From assembly GCA_004557855.1 (NCBI GenBank), contig SFFJ01000016.1, positions 1 to 41,781 on the forward strand: 41,781 bases of DNA. The letters are read 5' to 3'. This document shows positions 31,745 through 39,817 of this stretch, piece after piece. Positions within the stretch are counted from its first letter, which is position 1, and each line of letters begins with the position of its first letter. The DNA is from Oscillospiraceae bacterium (GTDB lineage Bacteria > Bacillota > Clostridia > Oscillospirales > Ruminococcaceae). The position numbers were made by a program, and so were the translations under genes. Under the pieces are notes generated by a model that had not been told where the DNA came from, did no database searches, and worked only from the letters and a program-made list of their open reading frames with translations.

Positions 31745-33055
31745 TTATCGCTCCGCCAGCGCCTGCAGCTTCTTCAGCGCGCCCACGGTGCCGGTGTTGT
31801 AGATCTGCTGCAGCACCAGTACGTCCTTGATGTTCTTTTCCGCCACCAGGTCGTACATCGAGCCCTTATAATACCGGAAATCGATCCAGTACAGGTACTG
31901 GTAGTGATCCACCAGAAAGGGGATCAGTGCGTTGCCGTAGCTGTCCTTGATGACCAGGCAGGCCGAGCCGTCGGTGATCGCCGGGTTCTCCACCACATTA
32001 TAGGGCTGGTCGCCGCCCGCAAAGGCGCCGTACTTCACGCTGCTGCCGTAGTCGGAAACATCGTTCACCACAAACCAGTCGTACACCGTGCCGTCCGGCA
32101 TGGTCATCTTCATTTTGTTGGTGCCCATCGGCTTATACGCTATGACGGTATCGGGGTCGCCCGCCAGTGAGGCAATGCCGCTGGTGGAATAGTAGGTGCC
32201 CAAAAAGCCGGGGTATTCCACCCGTTCAAACTGATCCAACATGTGCGGGGTCAGCCCGGCCGCCGCCGCATACCGGGTGTAGGCGTAGTAGGCGCCCAGC
32301 GCCGTCCAGTGGTGGTCGGTCCGGAAATACAGGTATTCCTCCACGTGGCTGCGCAGCGTGTCGTAAACCTCCACCGTTTTTATGCCCGGCGCCATGCGGC
32401 TGTAAATATACCGTATGGCCTGCCGCTGGTCGCTGGAATGCAGCTCCTTTTGCAGCTCATCGCTCAACAGCAGACTGTTAAGGGGCGCCACCATACTGTA
32501 AAGCTGCGCCTTCCCCTCCAGCCGTTTTTCCATCTCATTCAGGATGGCAGCGTACCAGTCGGCGTTTTGCTGCTCGAAATAATACAGCCCGTACCCGGCG
32601 TTCCCGCTGACATACAGCCCGCTGATCATCTCCCCGCCGCCGCTTACGTTGCCGTCGCGGGAGGGCTCATCGGGTTCCTGCCCGGGGTCGTCCTTGGGCA
32701 GCGTGGGCAGCTCGCCCTGCCCGCCCTCTATATCGGGGATCTCCTCGCCGCCGTTTTCCCCGCCGACGATCACATCGGTGCGGATGCCGTAAAGCCCCTG
32801 CACCGCCTTGTTCCCGGCAATAAGCGTTTCCCGCAGGGGGTAGGTATCGGCGTACCACTTATCGATTCCGGAAAACCAGCTGCCATCCCAGAAGGACGCC
32901 CAGCTGAAGGCCGGGAATTCGGTCAGCCGGCGCTTTTCTATCTCACTTTCGGCAGGGCGCGGCAGCAAAATGCCGATCACACACAGCACCGCCAGCGTCC
33001 CGAAAAACACCGCCAGCTTTACCGTCCGGATGCTTCCCCGGTCAATCTCCTTCAT
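31745..33055 (-). CDS. DHHW-family membrane-anchored protein (AlgJ/AlgX-like)
   Basis: Probably the extracytoplasmic partner in O-acetylation of a surface polymer. The 436-residue protein has one N-terminal anchor (about 13-30, LAVFFGTLAVLCVIGILL), RLTEFPAFSW and WYADTYPLRE (alginate-acetylation-like), an acidic low-complexity linker (about 100-140), then TDHHWTALGAYYAY with D247-H248-H249-W250 as the expected catalytic motif and KDSYGNALIPFL near residue 395. ATG at 33055 is preferred (AAGGAAAGGGGG upstream); ATG at 33085 is possible. Downstream of an MBOAT gene, separated by repeat E14. Confidence 0.92.
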   Translation of the reverse strand: MKEIDRGSIRTVKLAVFFGTLAVLCVIGILLPRPAESEIEKRRLTEFPAFSWASFWDGSWFSGIDKWYADTYPLRETLIAGNKAVQGLYGIRTDVIVGGENGGEEIPDIEGGQGELPTLPKDDPGQEPDEPSRDGNVSGGGEMISGLYVSGNAGYGLYYFEQQNADWYAAILNEMEKRLEGKAQLYSMVAPLNSLLLSDELQKELHSSDQRQAIRYIYSRMAPGIKTVEVYDTLRSHVEEYLYFRTDHHWTALGAYYAYTRYAAAAGLTPHMLDQFERVEYPGFLGTYYSTSGIASLAGDPDTVIAYKPMGTNKMKMTMPDGTVYDWFVVNDVSDYGSSVKYGAFAGGDQPYNVVENPAITDGSACLVIKDSYGNALIPFLVDHYQYLYWIDFRYYKGSMYDLVAEKNIKDVLVLQQIYNTGTVGALKKLQALAER

Positions 33056-33130
33056 GCCCGCAGTCCCCCTTTCCTTTTCACTCATTTCAGGGCGCTTCCC
33101 ACCGCCCCGCCCCGCAAAAGCCGCGGGCGC

Positions 33131-33212
33131 CGGGGCGCAGCCCGCCCGCCTGCGGCGGGCTCCGCGCGCTTCGCGCGCGGCTTTCGGCTTCGCCGAAAGG
33201 GGCTGCGCCCCG
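33131..33212. repeat. Three-hairpin cloverleaf element E14
   Basis: Closing stem GGGGCGCAGCCC/GGGGCTGCGCCCC; hairpins GCCCGCC-TGC-GGCGGGC, CCGCGCGC-TTC-GCGCGCGG and CTTTCGGC-TTC-GCCGAAAG. The 80-base core is identical to E15, on the other side of the MBOAT gene. Confidence 0.93.
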
Positions 33213-33235
33213 TCCCCTCCCGGCCTTCGATTTTA

Positions 33236-34651
33236 TCAGAACTGGAAATACAAAAACGGATTGTAGCTGTCCCCGGCCAGCGCCATGGCCGAAAGCAGCA
33301 GCAGCACCACCGGGTGGATGACCTCCCACACCGCGGCAGCACCCCGCAGCAGCGGCCGTTCGGTCGCCTTCCACCGCTGCCACAGCCCGGAGGCCAGCGG
33401 CGTGCAGGCCAGCCCCGCCGCAGCCAGCAGGAATATATTATTCTTCAGGCTGATCTTTACCGTCATGCCGGCCGCAGCCGCCCCGCCGCCGAACAGCCCC
33501 CGCAGCGCCATCCCCAGCGCCGCCGCATCACGGAAGCGGAAGATGACCCAGCAGAAATACACGATAAGCAGCACCGCAATGTGCCGCACCACCGCGGGAA
33601 TCCTCTCTAGCCGGCTGCCCAGCAGGAATTTTTCCACGGCAAGAAAGACGAAGAAGTACAGCCCCCACAGGACATAGTTCCAGCTGGCGCCGTGCCACAG
33701 GCCGGTCAGCCCCCACACGACCAACAGGTTCAGAAGCTGGCGCCCCCGGCCGCAGCGGTTGCCGCCCAGCGGGATATAGACATAATCCCGGAAAAAGGAG
33801 GACAGCGAAATGTGCCACCGCCGCCAGAAATCGGTGACCGAGGAGGCGATATAGGGGTAGTTGAAGTTTTCCCGGTAATGGAACCCGCACATCAGCCCCA
33901 TGCCGATGGCCATATCGGAATAGGCGGAAAAATCGAGGTAGATCTGCAGCATATAGCACAGCCCGCCCAGCCACAGCCCCGCCGTCGGGATGCCGGAAAG
34001 CCCCCCGGCAGTGGGCAGCCAGCGGTCGGCCAGCACCGCCACGGAATTGGCCAGCACCGCTTTTTTGGCCAGCCCCACCGTAAACCGGCTGACGCCCCGG
34101 CTTACCTCCTCGGGCAGCACCCGGCGGGTCTCTATATCGTGGGCGACATCCCGGTACCGCACAATGGGCCCGGCAATGCACTGATGGAACAGGCTGGCGT
34201 ACAAAAGCAGCAGCCAGTATTTTTTCTGGGCCTCCACCTCACCGCGGTACACATCCGCCACATAGCTGATGAGCTGGAAGGTATAAAAGCTGATGCCGAT
34301 GGGCAAAACGATCTCCGGGATCAGCGGCGGCCATCCGAACAGCCCCTGCAAATTCCCCAGTAAAAACCCGGTGTATTTGAAGACGCCCAGAACCGCCAGC
34401 ACCAGCGCAACGCACAGGGTCAGGTGCAGCTTTTTCCGGCCCGGCTGCTTTTCTATCCGCAGGGCAAAAAACCAGCACAGGGCGGTATCCAGCAAAAGCA
34501 GCACCACATACCGCGGCCCCGCCCAGCTGAAAAACACCATCGAGAAGATAAGCATGGCACTATTCTTTTGTCGCACGCCCCGCAGCGCCGCCTGCGAAAC
34601 CAGGTTAAGCGCCAAAAACAGGAACACAAACAGCAGGCTGGAAAATACCAT
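33236..34651 (-). CDS. MBOAT-family O-acyltransferase (AlgI/DltB-like)
   Basis: Membrane enzyme that moves acyl groups, usually acetyl, across the membrane to a polymer outside. The 471-residue protein has about 11 spans. DFWRRWHISLSSFFRDYVYIP and LWHGASWNYVLWG are the MBOAT core; H320 in the second is the expected catalytic histidine. The start at 34651 has GGGGAGGG upstream; promoter at 34730-34758. Followed by the DHHW gene, the standard alginate-type acetylation pair. The polymer is not identified; no polysaccharide synthase is near. Confidence 0.94.
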   Translation of the reverse strand: MVFSSLLFVFLFLALNLVSQAALRGVRQKNSAMLIFSMVFFSWAGPRYVVLLLLDTALCWFFALRIEKQPGRKKLHLTLCVALVLAVLGVFKYTGFLLGNLQGLFGWPPLIPEIVLPIGISFYTFQLISYVADVYRGEVEAQKKYWLLLLYASLFHQCIAGPIVRYRDVAHDIETRRVLPEEVSRGVSRFTVGLAKKAVLANSVAVLADRWLPTAGGLSGIPTAGLWLGGLCYMLQIYLDFSAYSDMAIGMGLMCGFHYRENFNYPYIASSVTDFWRRWHISLSSFFRDYVYIPLGGNRCGRGRQLLNLLVVWGLTGLWHGASWNYVLWGLYFFVFLAVEKFLLGSRLERIPAVVRHIAVLLIVYFCWVIFRFRDAAALGMALRGLFGGGAAAAGMTVKISLKNNIFLLAAAGLACTPLASGLWQRWKATERPLLRGAAAVWEVIHPVVLLLLSAMALAGDSYNPFLYFQF

Positions 34652-34729
34652 CTGACCCTCCCCGAACGGCAAAAACGGTTCCCGCTTCCGCCCGTGCGTT
34701 CTCACACAAGCAGGAACCCGATTGGTTTT

Positions 34730-34758
34730 ATTTTACCCGCAGCGCCGCCCGCTTGCAA
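34730..34758 (-). promoter_or_regulatory. Promoter of the MBOAT-DHHW pair
   Basis: Minus strand TTGCAA (34753-34758), 17-base spacer, TAAAAT (34730-34735). Confidence 0.68.
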
Positions 34759-34865
34759 TAGGTAACCTTTATTTTTCCGCAAAGTTTGCACAGACCTCCG
34801 GCCCCGCCCCCTGCATTTTCTCCGGCCCTTCCCTTCTCCCCCGCCCCGCAAAAGCCGCGGGCACT

Positions 34866-34945
34866 GGGGCGCAGCCCGCCCGCCTGCGGCGGGCTCCGCG
34901 CGCTTCGCGCGCGGCTTTCGGCTTCGCCGAAAGGGGCTGCGCCCC
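34866..34945. repeat. Three-hairpin cloverleaf element E15
   Basis: 80 bases identical to E14 (33132-33211), in direct orientation. Identity continues about 25 bases to the left with a few changes. Confidence 0.93.
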
Positions 34946-34955
34946 GCCCCTCCCC

Positions 34956-35032
34956 CTTTGCAAGCCCTCCTCTATAACCCCCTCTATGTGGCCCCTCCCC
35001 TTTTGCAAGCCCTCCTCTATAACCCCCTTTTG
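34956..35032. repeat. Short direct repeat, 45-base spacing
   Basis: TTGCAAGCCCTCCTCTATAA occurs at 34958 and again at 35003, followed in both by a C-run, with a third partial echo at about 35031. Non-coding; it extends the right flank of E15. Confidence 0.75.
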
Positions 35033-35062
35033 CAGCCTCTCCTCTGCAATCCCCCTACATAG

Positions 35063-35090
35063 CACAAACTCCCGGCCTGTTGGCCGGGAG
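35063..35090 (-). terminator. Terminator of ppdK
   Basis: Minus strand CTCCCGGCC-AACA-GGCCGGGAG hairpin followed by TTTGTG, about 37 bases past the stop. Confidence 0.78.
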
Positions 35091-35126
35091 CTTGCTTTTA
35101 TGCGGGCTTGCCCGCTTGCGGTTATC

Positions 35127-37790
35127 TTACTTTTCGCTCTTGATAGCAGCCTGTGCAGCAGCCAGACGGGCGATCGGTACACGGAAGGGAGAGCAGGAAA
35201 CATAGTCAAGACCCACACGGTCGCAGAACTCCACGGAGGTGGGGTCGCCGCCATGCTCACCGCAGATGCCCAGCCCGAGGTTCGGACGGGTCTGGCGGCC
35301 CAGCTTGACGCTCATCTCGACGAGCTTGCCGACGCCCTTCTGGTCCAGATGGGCAAAGGGATCGCTCTCGTAGATCTTGTTCTCATAGTAATAGTTGAGG
35401 AACTTGCCGGCGTCATCACGGCTGAAGCCGAAGGTCATCTGGGTCAGGTCGTTGGTGCCGAAGGAGAAGAAGTCGGCCTCGGTGGCGATCTCATCGGCGG
35501 TCAGGGCAGCACGGGGGATCTCGATCATGGTGCCGACCTCATACTTCATGTCCACACCGGCCTCGGCGATCAGCTTATCGGCGGTCTCCACTACGATGTC
35601 CTTAACGAACTTCAGCTCCTTCACCTCGCCTACCAGCGGGATCATGATGTGAGGAGTGATCATATAGCCCAGCTTCTCGGAAGCGGAGATGGCAGCCTTG
35701 ATCACAGCGGTGGTCTGCATCTCGGCGATCTCGGGGAAGGAAACAGCCAGACGGCAGCCACGGTGGCCCATCATGGGGTTGAACTCATGCAGAGAGGCGA
35801 TAACGGCCTTCAGCTCGTCCACGGTGATGTTCAGCTCGCCCGCGATCTCCACGATATCCTCCTCCTTGGTGGGCAGGAACTCGTGCAGAGGAGGATCGAG
35901 GTAACGGATGGTCATGGGACGCTCGCCCATTACCATATACATCGCCTCAAAGTCGCTCTCCTGGTACGGCTCGATCTTGGCCAGTGCGGCACGGCGCTCC
36001 TCTACGGTGCGGGAAACGATCATCTCACGGACGGCCTTGATGCGGTCGCCCTCGAAGAACATGTGCTCGGTACGGCACAGACCGATGCCCTCTGCACCGA
36101 ACTCAACAGCCTGCTTGGCGTCACGGGGGTTATCGGCATTGGTAAATACCTTCAGACGGCGCACGCTGTCGGCCCAGCCCATAAAGCGGCCGAAGTCGCC
36201 GGAAATGGTGGCGTCGGTGGTGGGGATGGCTTCGCCGTAGATGCAGCCGGTGGAGCCGTCCAGAGAGATCCAGTCGCCCTCATGGTAGGTCTTACCGCCC
36301 AGGGTGAACTGCTTCTTATCATAGTCTACGTTGATCTCGCCGCAGCCGGAAACGCAGCAGGTGCCCATGCCGCGGGCTACTACGGCGGCGTGGCTGGTCA
36401 TACCGCCGCGCACGGTCAGGATGCCCTGTGCAACCACCATGCCCTCGATATCCTCGGGGGAGGTCTCCAGACGAACGAGGATGACCTTCTTCATGGCGCC
36501 GCTTTCTACGGCGTGCTTGGCGTCCTCGGCGGTGAATACCACCTGGCCGCAGGCAGCACCGGGGGAGGCAGCCAGGCCCTTGCCGATCACTTCGGCCTTC
36601 TTCATGGCGTCAGCGTCGAACTGGGGATGCAGCAGGCTGTCCAGCTGCTTCGGCTCTACGCGCAGTACCGCTTCCTTCTCGGTGATCATGCCCTCGTCCA
36701 CGAGGTCAACGGCGATCTTCAGGGCGGCGGCAGCGGTGCGCTTGCCGTTACGGGTCTGCAGCATATACAGCTTACCGTTCTCAATGGTGAACTCCATATC
36801 CTGCATATCACGGTAATGCTTCTCCAGGCGGCCGGCAATGTCCACGAACTGCTTATAGACCTCGGGCATCTCCTCGGCCAGCTTGCTGATGGGAGAGGGA
36901 GTACGGATACCGGCTACCACGTCCTCGCCCTGCGCATTGATGAGGTACTCGCCGAACAGCGCCTTCTCACCGGTGGCGGGGTTGCGGGTAAAGGCTACGC
37001 CGGTGCCGCTGGTGTTGCCGCTGTTGCCGAAGGCCATCGACTGTACGTTAACGGCGGTGCCCCAGTCATAGGGGATCTCGTTCATGCGGCGGTAGACGTT
37101 GGCGCGGGGGTTATCCCAGCTGCGGAATACGGCCTTGACGGCCTCGATGAGCTGAACCTTGGGGTCCTGGGGGAAGTCCTCGCCCTTTTCCTTCTTATAG
37201 AACTCCTTGAAGCGGGTGACCAGCTCCTTCATATCCTCGGTGTCCAGGTCCACGTCGTTCTTAACGCCCTTCTTCTCCTTCAGCTCGTCGATGATCTCCT
37301 CGAAGCGCTTCTTGGAAAGCTCCATCACTACGTCGGAGAACATCTGGATGAAGCGGCGATAGCTGTCATAGGCAAAGCGGGGGTTGTTGGTCTGCTTGGC
37401 AAGGCCCTGTACGGATTCATCGTTCAGGCCAAGGTTCAGGATGGTATCCATCATGCCGGGCATGGAGGCACGGGCGCCGGAACGGACGGAAACCAGCAGG
37501 GGGCTTTCCACATCGCCGAACTTCTTGCCGACCTTCTTTTCCAGCTTCTCCAGATACACAAAGATATCGGACATGATATCCTCGTTGATCTGGCGGCCGT
37601 CGGTGTAGTACTGGGTGCAGGCCTCGGTGGTGATGGTAAAGCCGGGGGGCACGGGCATACCGGCGTTGGTCATCTCGGCCAGATTGGCGCCCTTACCGCC
37701 CAGCAGCTCACGCATGTCCTTGTTGCCCTCTTCAAACATATAGAGGTACTTTTTCTTGCCGCTTTCCGCAGCGTGTTTTTTCCCAAACAT
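35127..37790 (-). CDS. ppdK: Pyruvate, phosphate dikinase
   Basis: Reversible PEP + AMP + PPi = pyruvate + ATP + Pi; in anaerobes a pyrophosphate-linked glycolytic or gluconeogenic step. The 887-residue protein is of standard length. Domains: ATP-grasp (LLGGKGANLAEMTNAGMPVPPG near 30-50, SVRSGARASMPGMMDT), the phospho-histidine domain (GGMTSHAAVVARGMG, H467), and the C-terminal PEP/pyruvate TIM barrel (GLCRTEHMFF, MMGHRGCRL, GTNDLTQMTFG, GICGEHGG). The start at 37790 has AAGGAGGAG upstream; the longer frame to 38465 crosses the promoter and is rejected. Single-gene unit. Confidence 0.98.
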   Translation of the reverse strand: MFGKKHAAESGKKKYLYMFEEGNKDMRELLGGKGANLAEMTNAGMPVPPGFTITTEACTQYYTDGRQINEDIMSDIFVYLEKLEKKVGKKFGDVESPLLVSVRSGARASMPGMMDTILNLGLNDESVQGLAKQTNNPRFAYDSYRRFIQMFSDVVMELSKKRFEEIIDELKEKKGVKNDVDLDTEDMKELVTRFKEFYKKEKGEDFPQDPKVQLIEAVKAVFRSWDNPRANVYRRMNEIPYDWGTAVNVQSMAFGNSGNTSGTGVAFTRNPATGEKALFGEYLINAQGEDVVAGIRTPSPISKLAEEMPEVYKQFVDIAGRLEKHYRDMQDMEFTIENGKLYMLQTRNGKRTAAAALKIAVDLVDEGMITEKEAVLRVEPKQLDSLLHPQFDADAMKKAEVIGKGLAASPGAACGQVVFTAEDAKHAVESGAMKKVILVRLETSPEDIEGMVVAQGILTVRGGMTSHAAVVARGMGTCCVSGCGEINVDYDKKQFTLGGKTYHEGDWISLDGSTGCIYGEAIPTTDATISGDFGRFMGWADSVRRLKVFTNADNPRDAKQAVEFGAEGIGLCRTEHMFFEGDRIKAVREMIVSRTVEERRAALAKIEPYQESDFEAMYMVMGERPMTIRYLDPPLHEFLPTKEEDIVEIAGELNITVDELKAVIASLHEFNPMMGHRGCRLAVSFPEIAEMQTTAVIKAAISASEKLGYMITPHIMIPLVGEVKELKFVKDIVVETADKLIAEAGVDMKYEVGTMIEIPRAALTADEIATEADFFSFGTNDLTQMTFGFSRDDAGKFLNYYYENKIYESDPFAHLDQKGVGKLVEMSVKLGRQTRPNLGLGICGEHGGDPTSVEFCDRVGLDYVSCSPFRVPIARLAAAQAAIKSEK

Positions 37791-37883
37791 TTTGCGTCTC
37801 CTCCTTGGATTTATTGATTTTCCCGTCCGGGCTGCAGGGGGTATTTCCCGGCCGGCAGATCGGCGCTTTGCGCCATTGTTATT

Positions 37884-37912
37884 ATTATAACACACCTTCG
37901 TGCGAATGCCAC
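37884..37912 (-). promoter_or_regulatory. Promoter of ppdK
   Basis: Minus strand TATAAT (37884-37889) with extended TGT; the -35 at 17 bases is TGGCAT, a weak match. The leader is about 85 bases. Confidence 0.65.
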
Positions 37913-38092
37913 AGTTTTTTTCATAGTTTTTCCGTTTGGTTTCATACCTTTTCCCTATAAGCGCCCTATTTTGGCCATATTTCGGCCTATTTTGGCCTTC
38001 CGGGGCGTCCTTTGCCCGTCCTCTCTGTGGATAACGCCTAATTTTCCCTGCCGCAGAGGGCGTTTTTTCTCCCACTTTAGCCGCTTCTCCCC

Positions 38093-38121
38093 TTGCAAAA
38101 AAACCGTAAACATACCATAAT
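38093..38121 (+). promoter_or_regulatory. Possible promoter of the GlmU-like gene
   Basis: TTGCAA (38093-38098), 17-base spacer, CATAAT (38116-38121), about 105 bases before the start. Confidence 0.5.
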
Positions 38122-38226
38122 AACAGTAGAAACTGTCCCTGTGCGTCCTGCCGCCTGCTGCGGGCTTCGGCGGGCCGCTTTCGCCTGTTCACCCCCCAAT
38201 CTTTCCGCCAAGAAGGAGGTTTTCCC

Positions 38227-38904
38227 ATGCCCAGAACCGATCCCGCCCGTGAGGCGCTGCTTACCGCACTGGAGGCCGCCGGCGTGCTCATCCCCCTGTG
38301 GGACGGCATCATGATAGAGGAAACCGTCACCATAGCCCCCGGCGCCACCATCCTGCCGGGCTGTATCCTGCGCGGCAATACCGTCATCGGGGCCGGCTCG
38401 GTCATCGGGCCGGGCAGCGTCCTTTCCGATGCCGTCATCGGCGAAAACTGCACCGTCAAAAACACCTACATCACCGATTCCACCCTCGAAAACAATGTGT
38501 CCATCGGGCCGTTTTCGCAGGTCCGCCCCGGCTGCCACATCGCCGCCGGCTGTAAGATCGGTGATTTTGTTGAGGTCAAAAATTCCAATATCGGCGAAAA
38601 AACCGCCATTGCCCACCTCACCTATGTCGGCGATACCGACTGCGGCAGCGGGGTAAATTTCGGCTGCGGCGTGGCCATCGCCAATTTTAACGGCAAGGAA
38701 AAATTCCGCACCACCATCGGCGATCACGCCTTCCTCGGCTGCAATACCAACCTGGTCGCCCCCGTCACCGTGGGGGCGGGCGCCTACACCGCCGCCGGGG
38801 CCACCGTCACCCGGGACGTCCCCGAGGACGCCATGCTCATCGCCCGCGCCGAGCCGGTCATCAAGCCCGGCCTCGCCCGCCGTTTCCGCCGGGAGAAAAA
38901 ATAA
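38227..38904 (+). CDS. Acetyltransferase-only GlmU (left-handed beta-helix)
   Basis: Aligns with the C-terminal half of GlmU, which acetylates glucosamine 1-phosphate with acetyl-CoA. The 225-residue protein has a linker helix (1-25), hexapeptide repeats from about 34 (APGATILPGCILRGNTVIG), and the GlmU active-site set GPFSQVRPG, FVEVKNS and AHLTYVGD (Arg, Lys, His and Tyr all kept), then GCNTNLVAPVTVGAGAYTAAG. The N-terminal uridylyltransferase domain (about 230 residues, LAAGxGTRM) is absent, and no part of it is found upstream. The start at 38227 has AGAAGGAGG upstream, so this is a working start, not a broken 5' end. The order glmU-prs-pth matches Bacillus. A maltose/galactoside-type transferase is less likely. 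Confidence 0.9.
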   Translation: MPRTDPAREALLTALEAAGVLIPLWDGIMIEETVTIAPGATILPGCILRGNTVIGAGSVIGPGSVLSDAVIGENCTVKNTYITDSTLENNVSIGPFSQVRPGCHIAAGCKIGDFVEVKNSNIGEKTAIAHLTYVGDTDCGSGVNFGCGVAIANFNGKEKFRTTIGDHAFLGCNTNLVAPVTVGAGAYTAAGATVTRDVPEDAMLIARAEPVIKPGLARRFRREKK

Positions 38905-38925
38905 GGTTCCGCCTCCGGCGGGGAC

Positions 38926-39235
38926 GCCTCCTCGGCAAATATCAGTCCCGCGCCCCAACCCCCGCGACCCGTTAGGTAATAGTGAGATATCGCCTATCGG
39001 CGGCGTAAGTCTTTTAGAAGGCTTGGTTAGCACGCCTACCCGGCGGGGGCATCCTTTTGTGCCGACAAAAGGATGCAAAAACGGTTTAGGGCTACGCCCT
39101 AAAAACCCGGTCGCCCTGCTGCGCTGGATACGAATTTATTTTTAGGCTGCCGCCCAAAAACAAATCCGTACTGCACGCAGATGGGCTTAAGAAGAGCCTG
39201 CGGCGCATTTTTATCGCCGCTGCGCTGGAGCGCAG
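38926..39235 (-). repeat. Long multi-hairpin intergenic repeat, copy B (inverted)
   Basis: Reads like copy A on the minus strand: stem 39129-39170 (long), TTTAGGG/CCCTAAA at 39085-39103 and GCATCCTTTTG/CAAAAGGATGC at 39049-39076, then GGGTAGGCGTGCTAAC and CCGCCGATAGGCGA. Its left end (CCTCCTCGGCAAATATCAG) is shared with copy C. No gene. Confidence 0.82.
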
Positions 39236-39660
39236 AACGGCGAACCACCACCCCTGTCCCCCACCACCCCTGTCCCCTCCTCAAAGGAGGGGAACTACGG
39301 GGCAGGAAAGCAAATACTTTAAGGTCGGCGGCTTGCGGTTTTTGTAAGTCCTAACACCCCGAGAGCGTTGCTGCCGGTTTCTAATCGCCCGCCCATCCGG
39401 GCCCCTTTCCCGCCTCGGGAAAGGGGGTGGGGGGAAAGGGCAGATGCGCTGCGGCTACCTTGGGAGCGATTCTGTGCGCAGTACGGATTGATTTTGGACT
39501 GCCGTCAAAAATCAATCCGTATCCAGCACAGCCAGCGACAGGGGTCTTGGGGCAGCGCGCAGGCGCCCGCAAACTTTTCCATGCCCCCGCCGGGCAGGCG
39601 TGCAAACCGAGTTTTCTAAAAAGCTCTCCCCCCGCCGCAGGCGATTACAGACCATCCCCT
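39236..39660 (+). repeat. Long multi-hairpin intergenic repeat, copy D
   Basis: Head-to-head with copy B. Shares CCCCTCC/GGAGGGG near 39272, AACACCCCGAGAGCGT at about 39353, CCCTTTCCCG/CGGGAAAGGG at about 39409-39427 and the long stem at 39482-39521. The distal hairpins are degenerate. The remaining bases to 39800 hold no gene. Confidence 0.82.
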
Positions 39661-39817
39661 AAAATCCCCCACCAACCCTATCCCTCTGCGGGCTCGCTTC
39701 GCTCGCCCCGCCGCAGGCGCCCGCAAACTTTTTCACGAACGCCCCCACCCCCGGGCGCACACACCGCCACGGTGTTTGACCATATTATTATCATTTCAGT
39801 AGGGAGTAGAAAAAATC

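Noticed and set aside
34722..37817. 1031-codon open frame on plus opposite ppdK
   Set aside because: Antisense shadow; low-complexity Gly/His/Leu-rich sequence with no domain, against a full-length ppdK.
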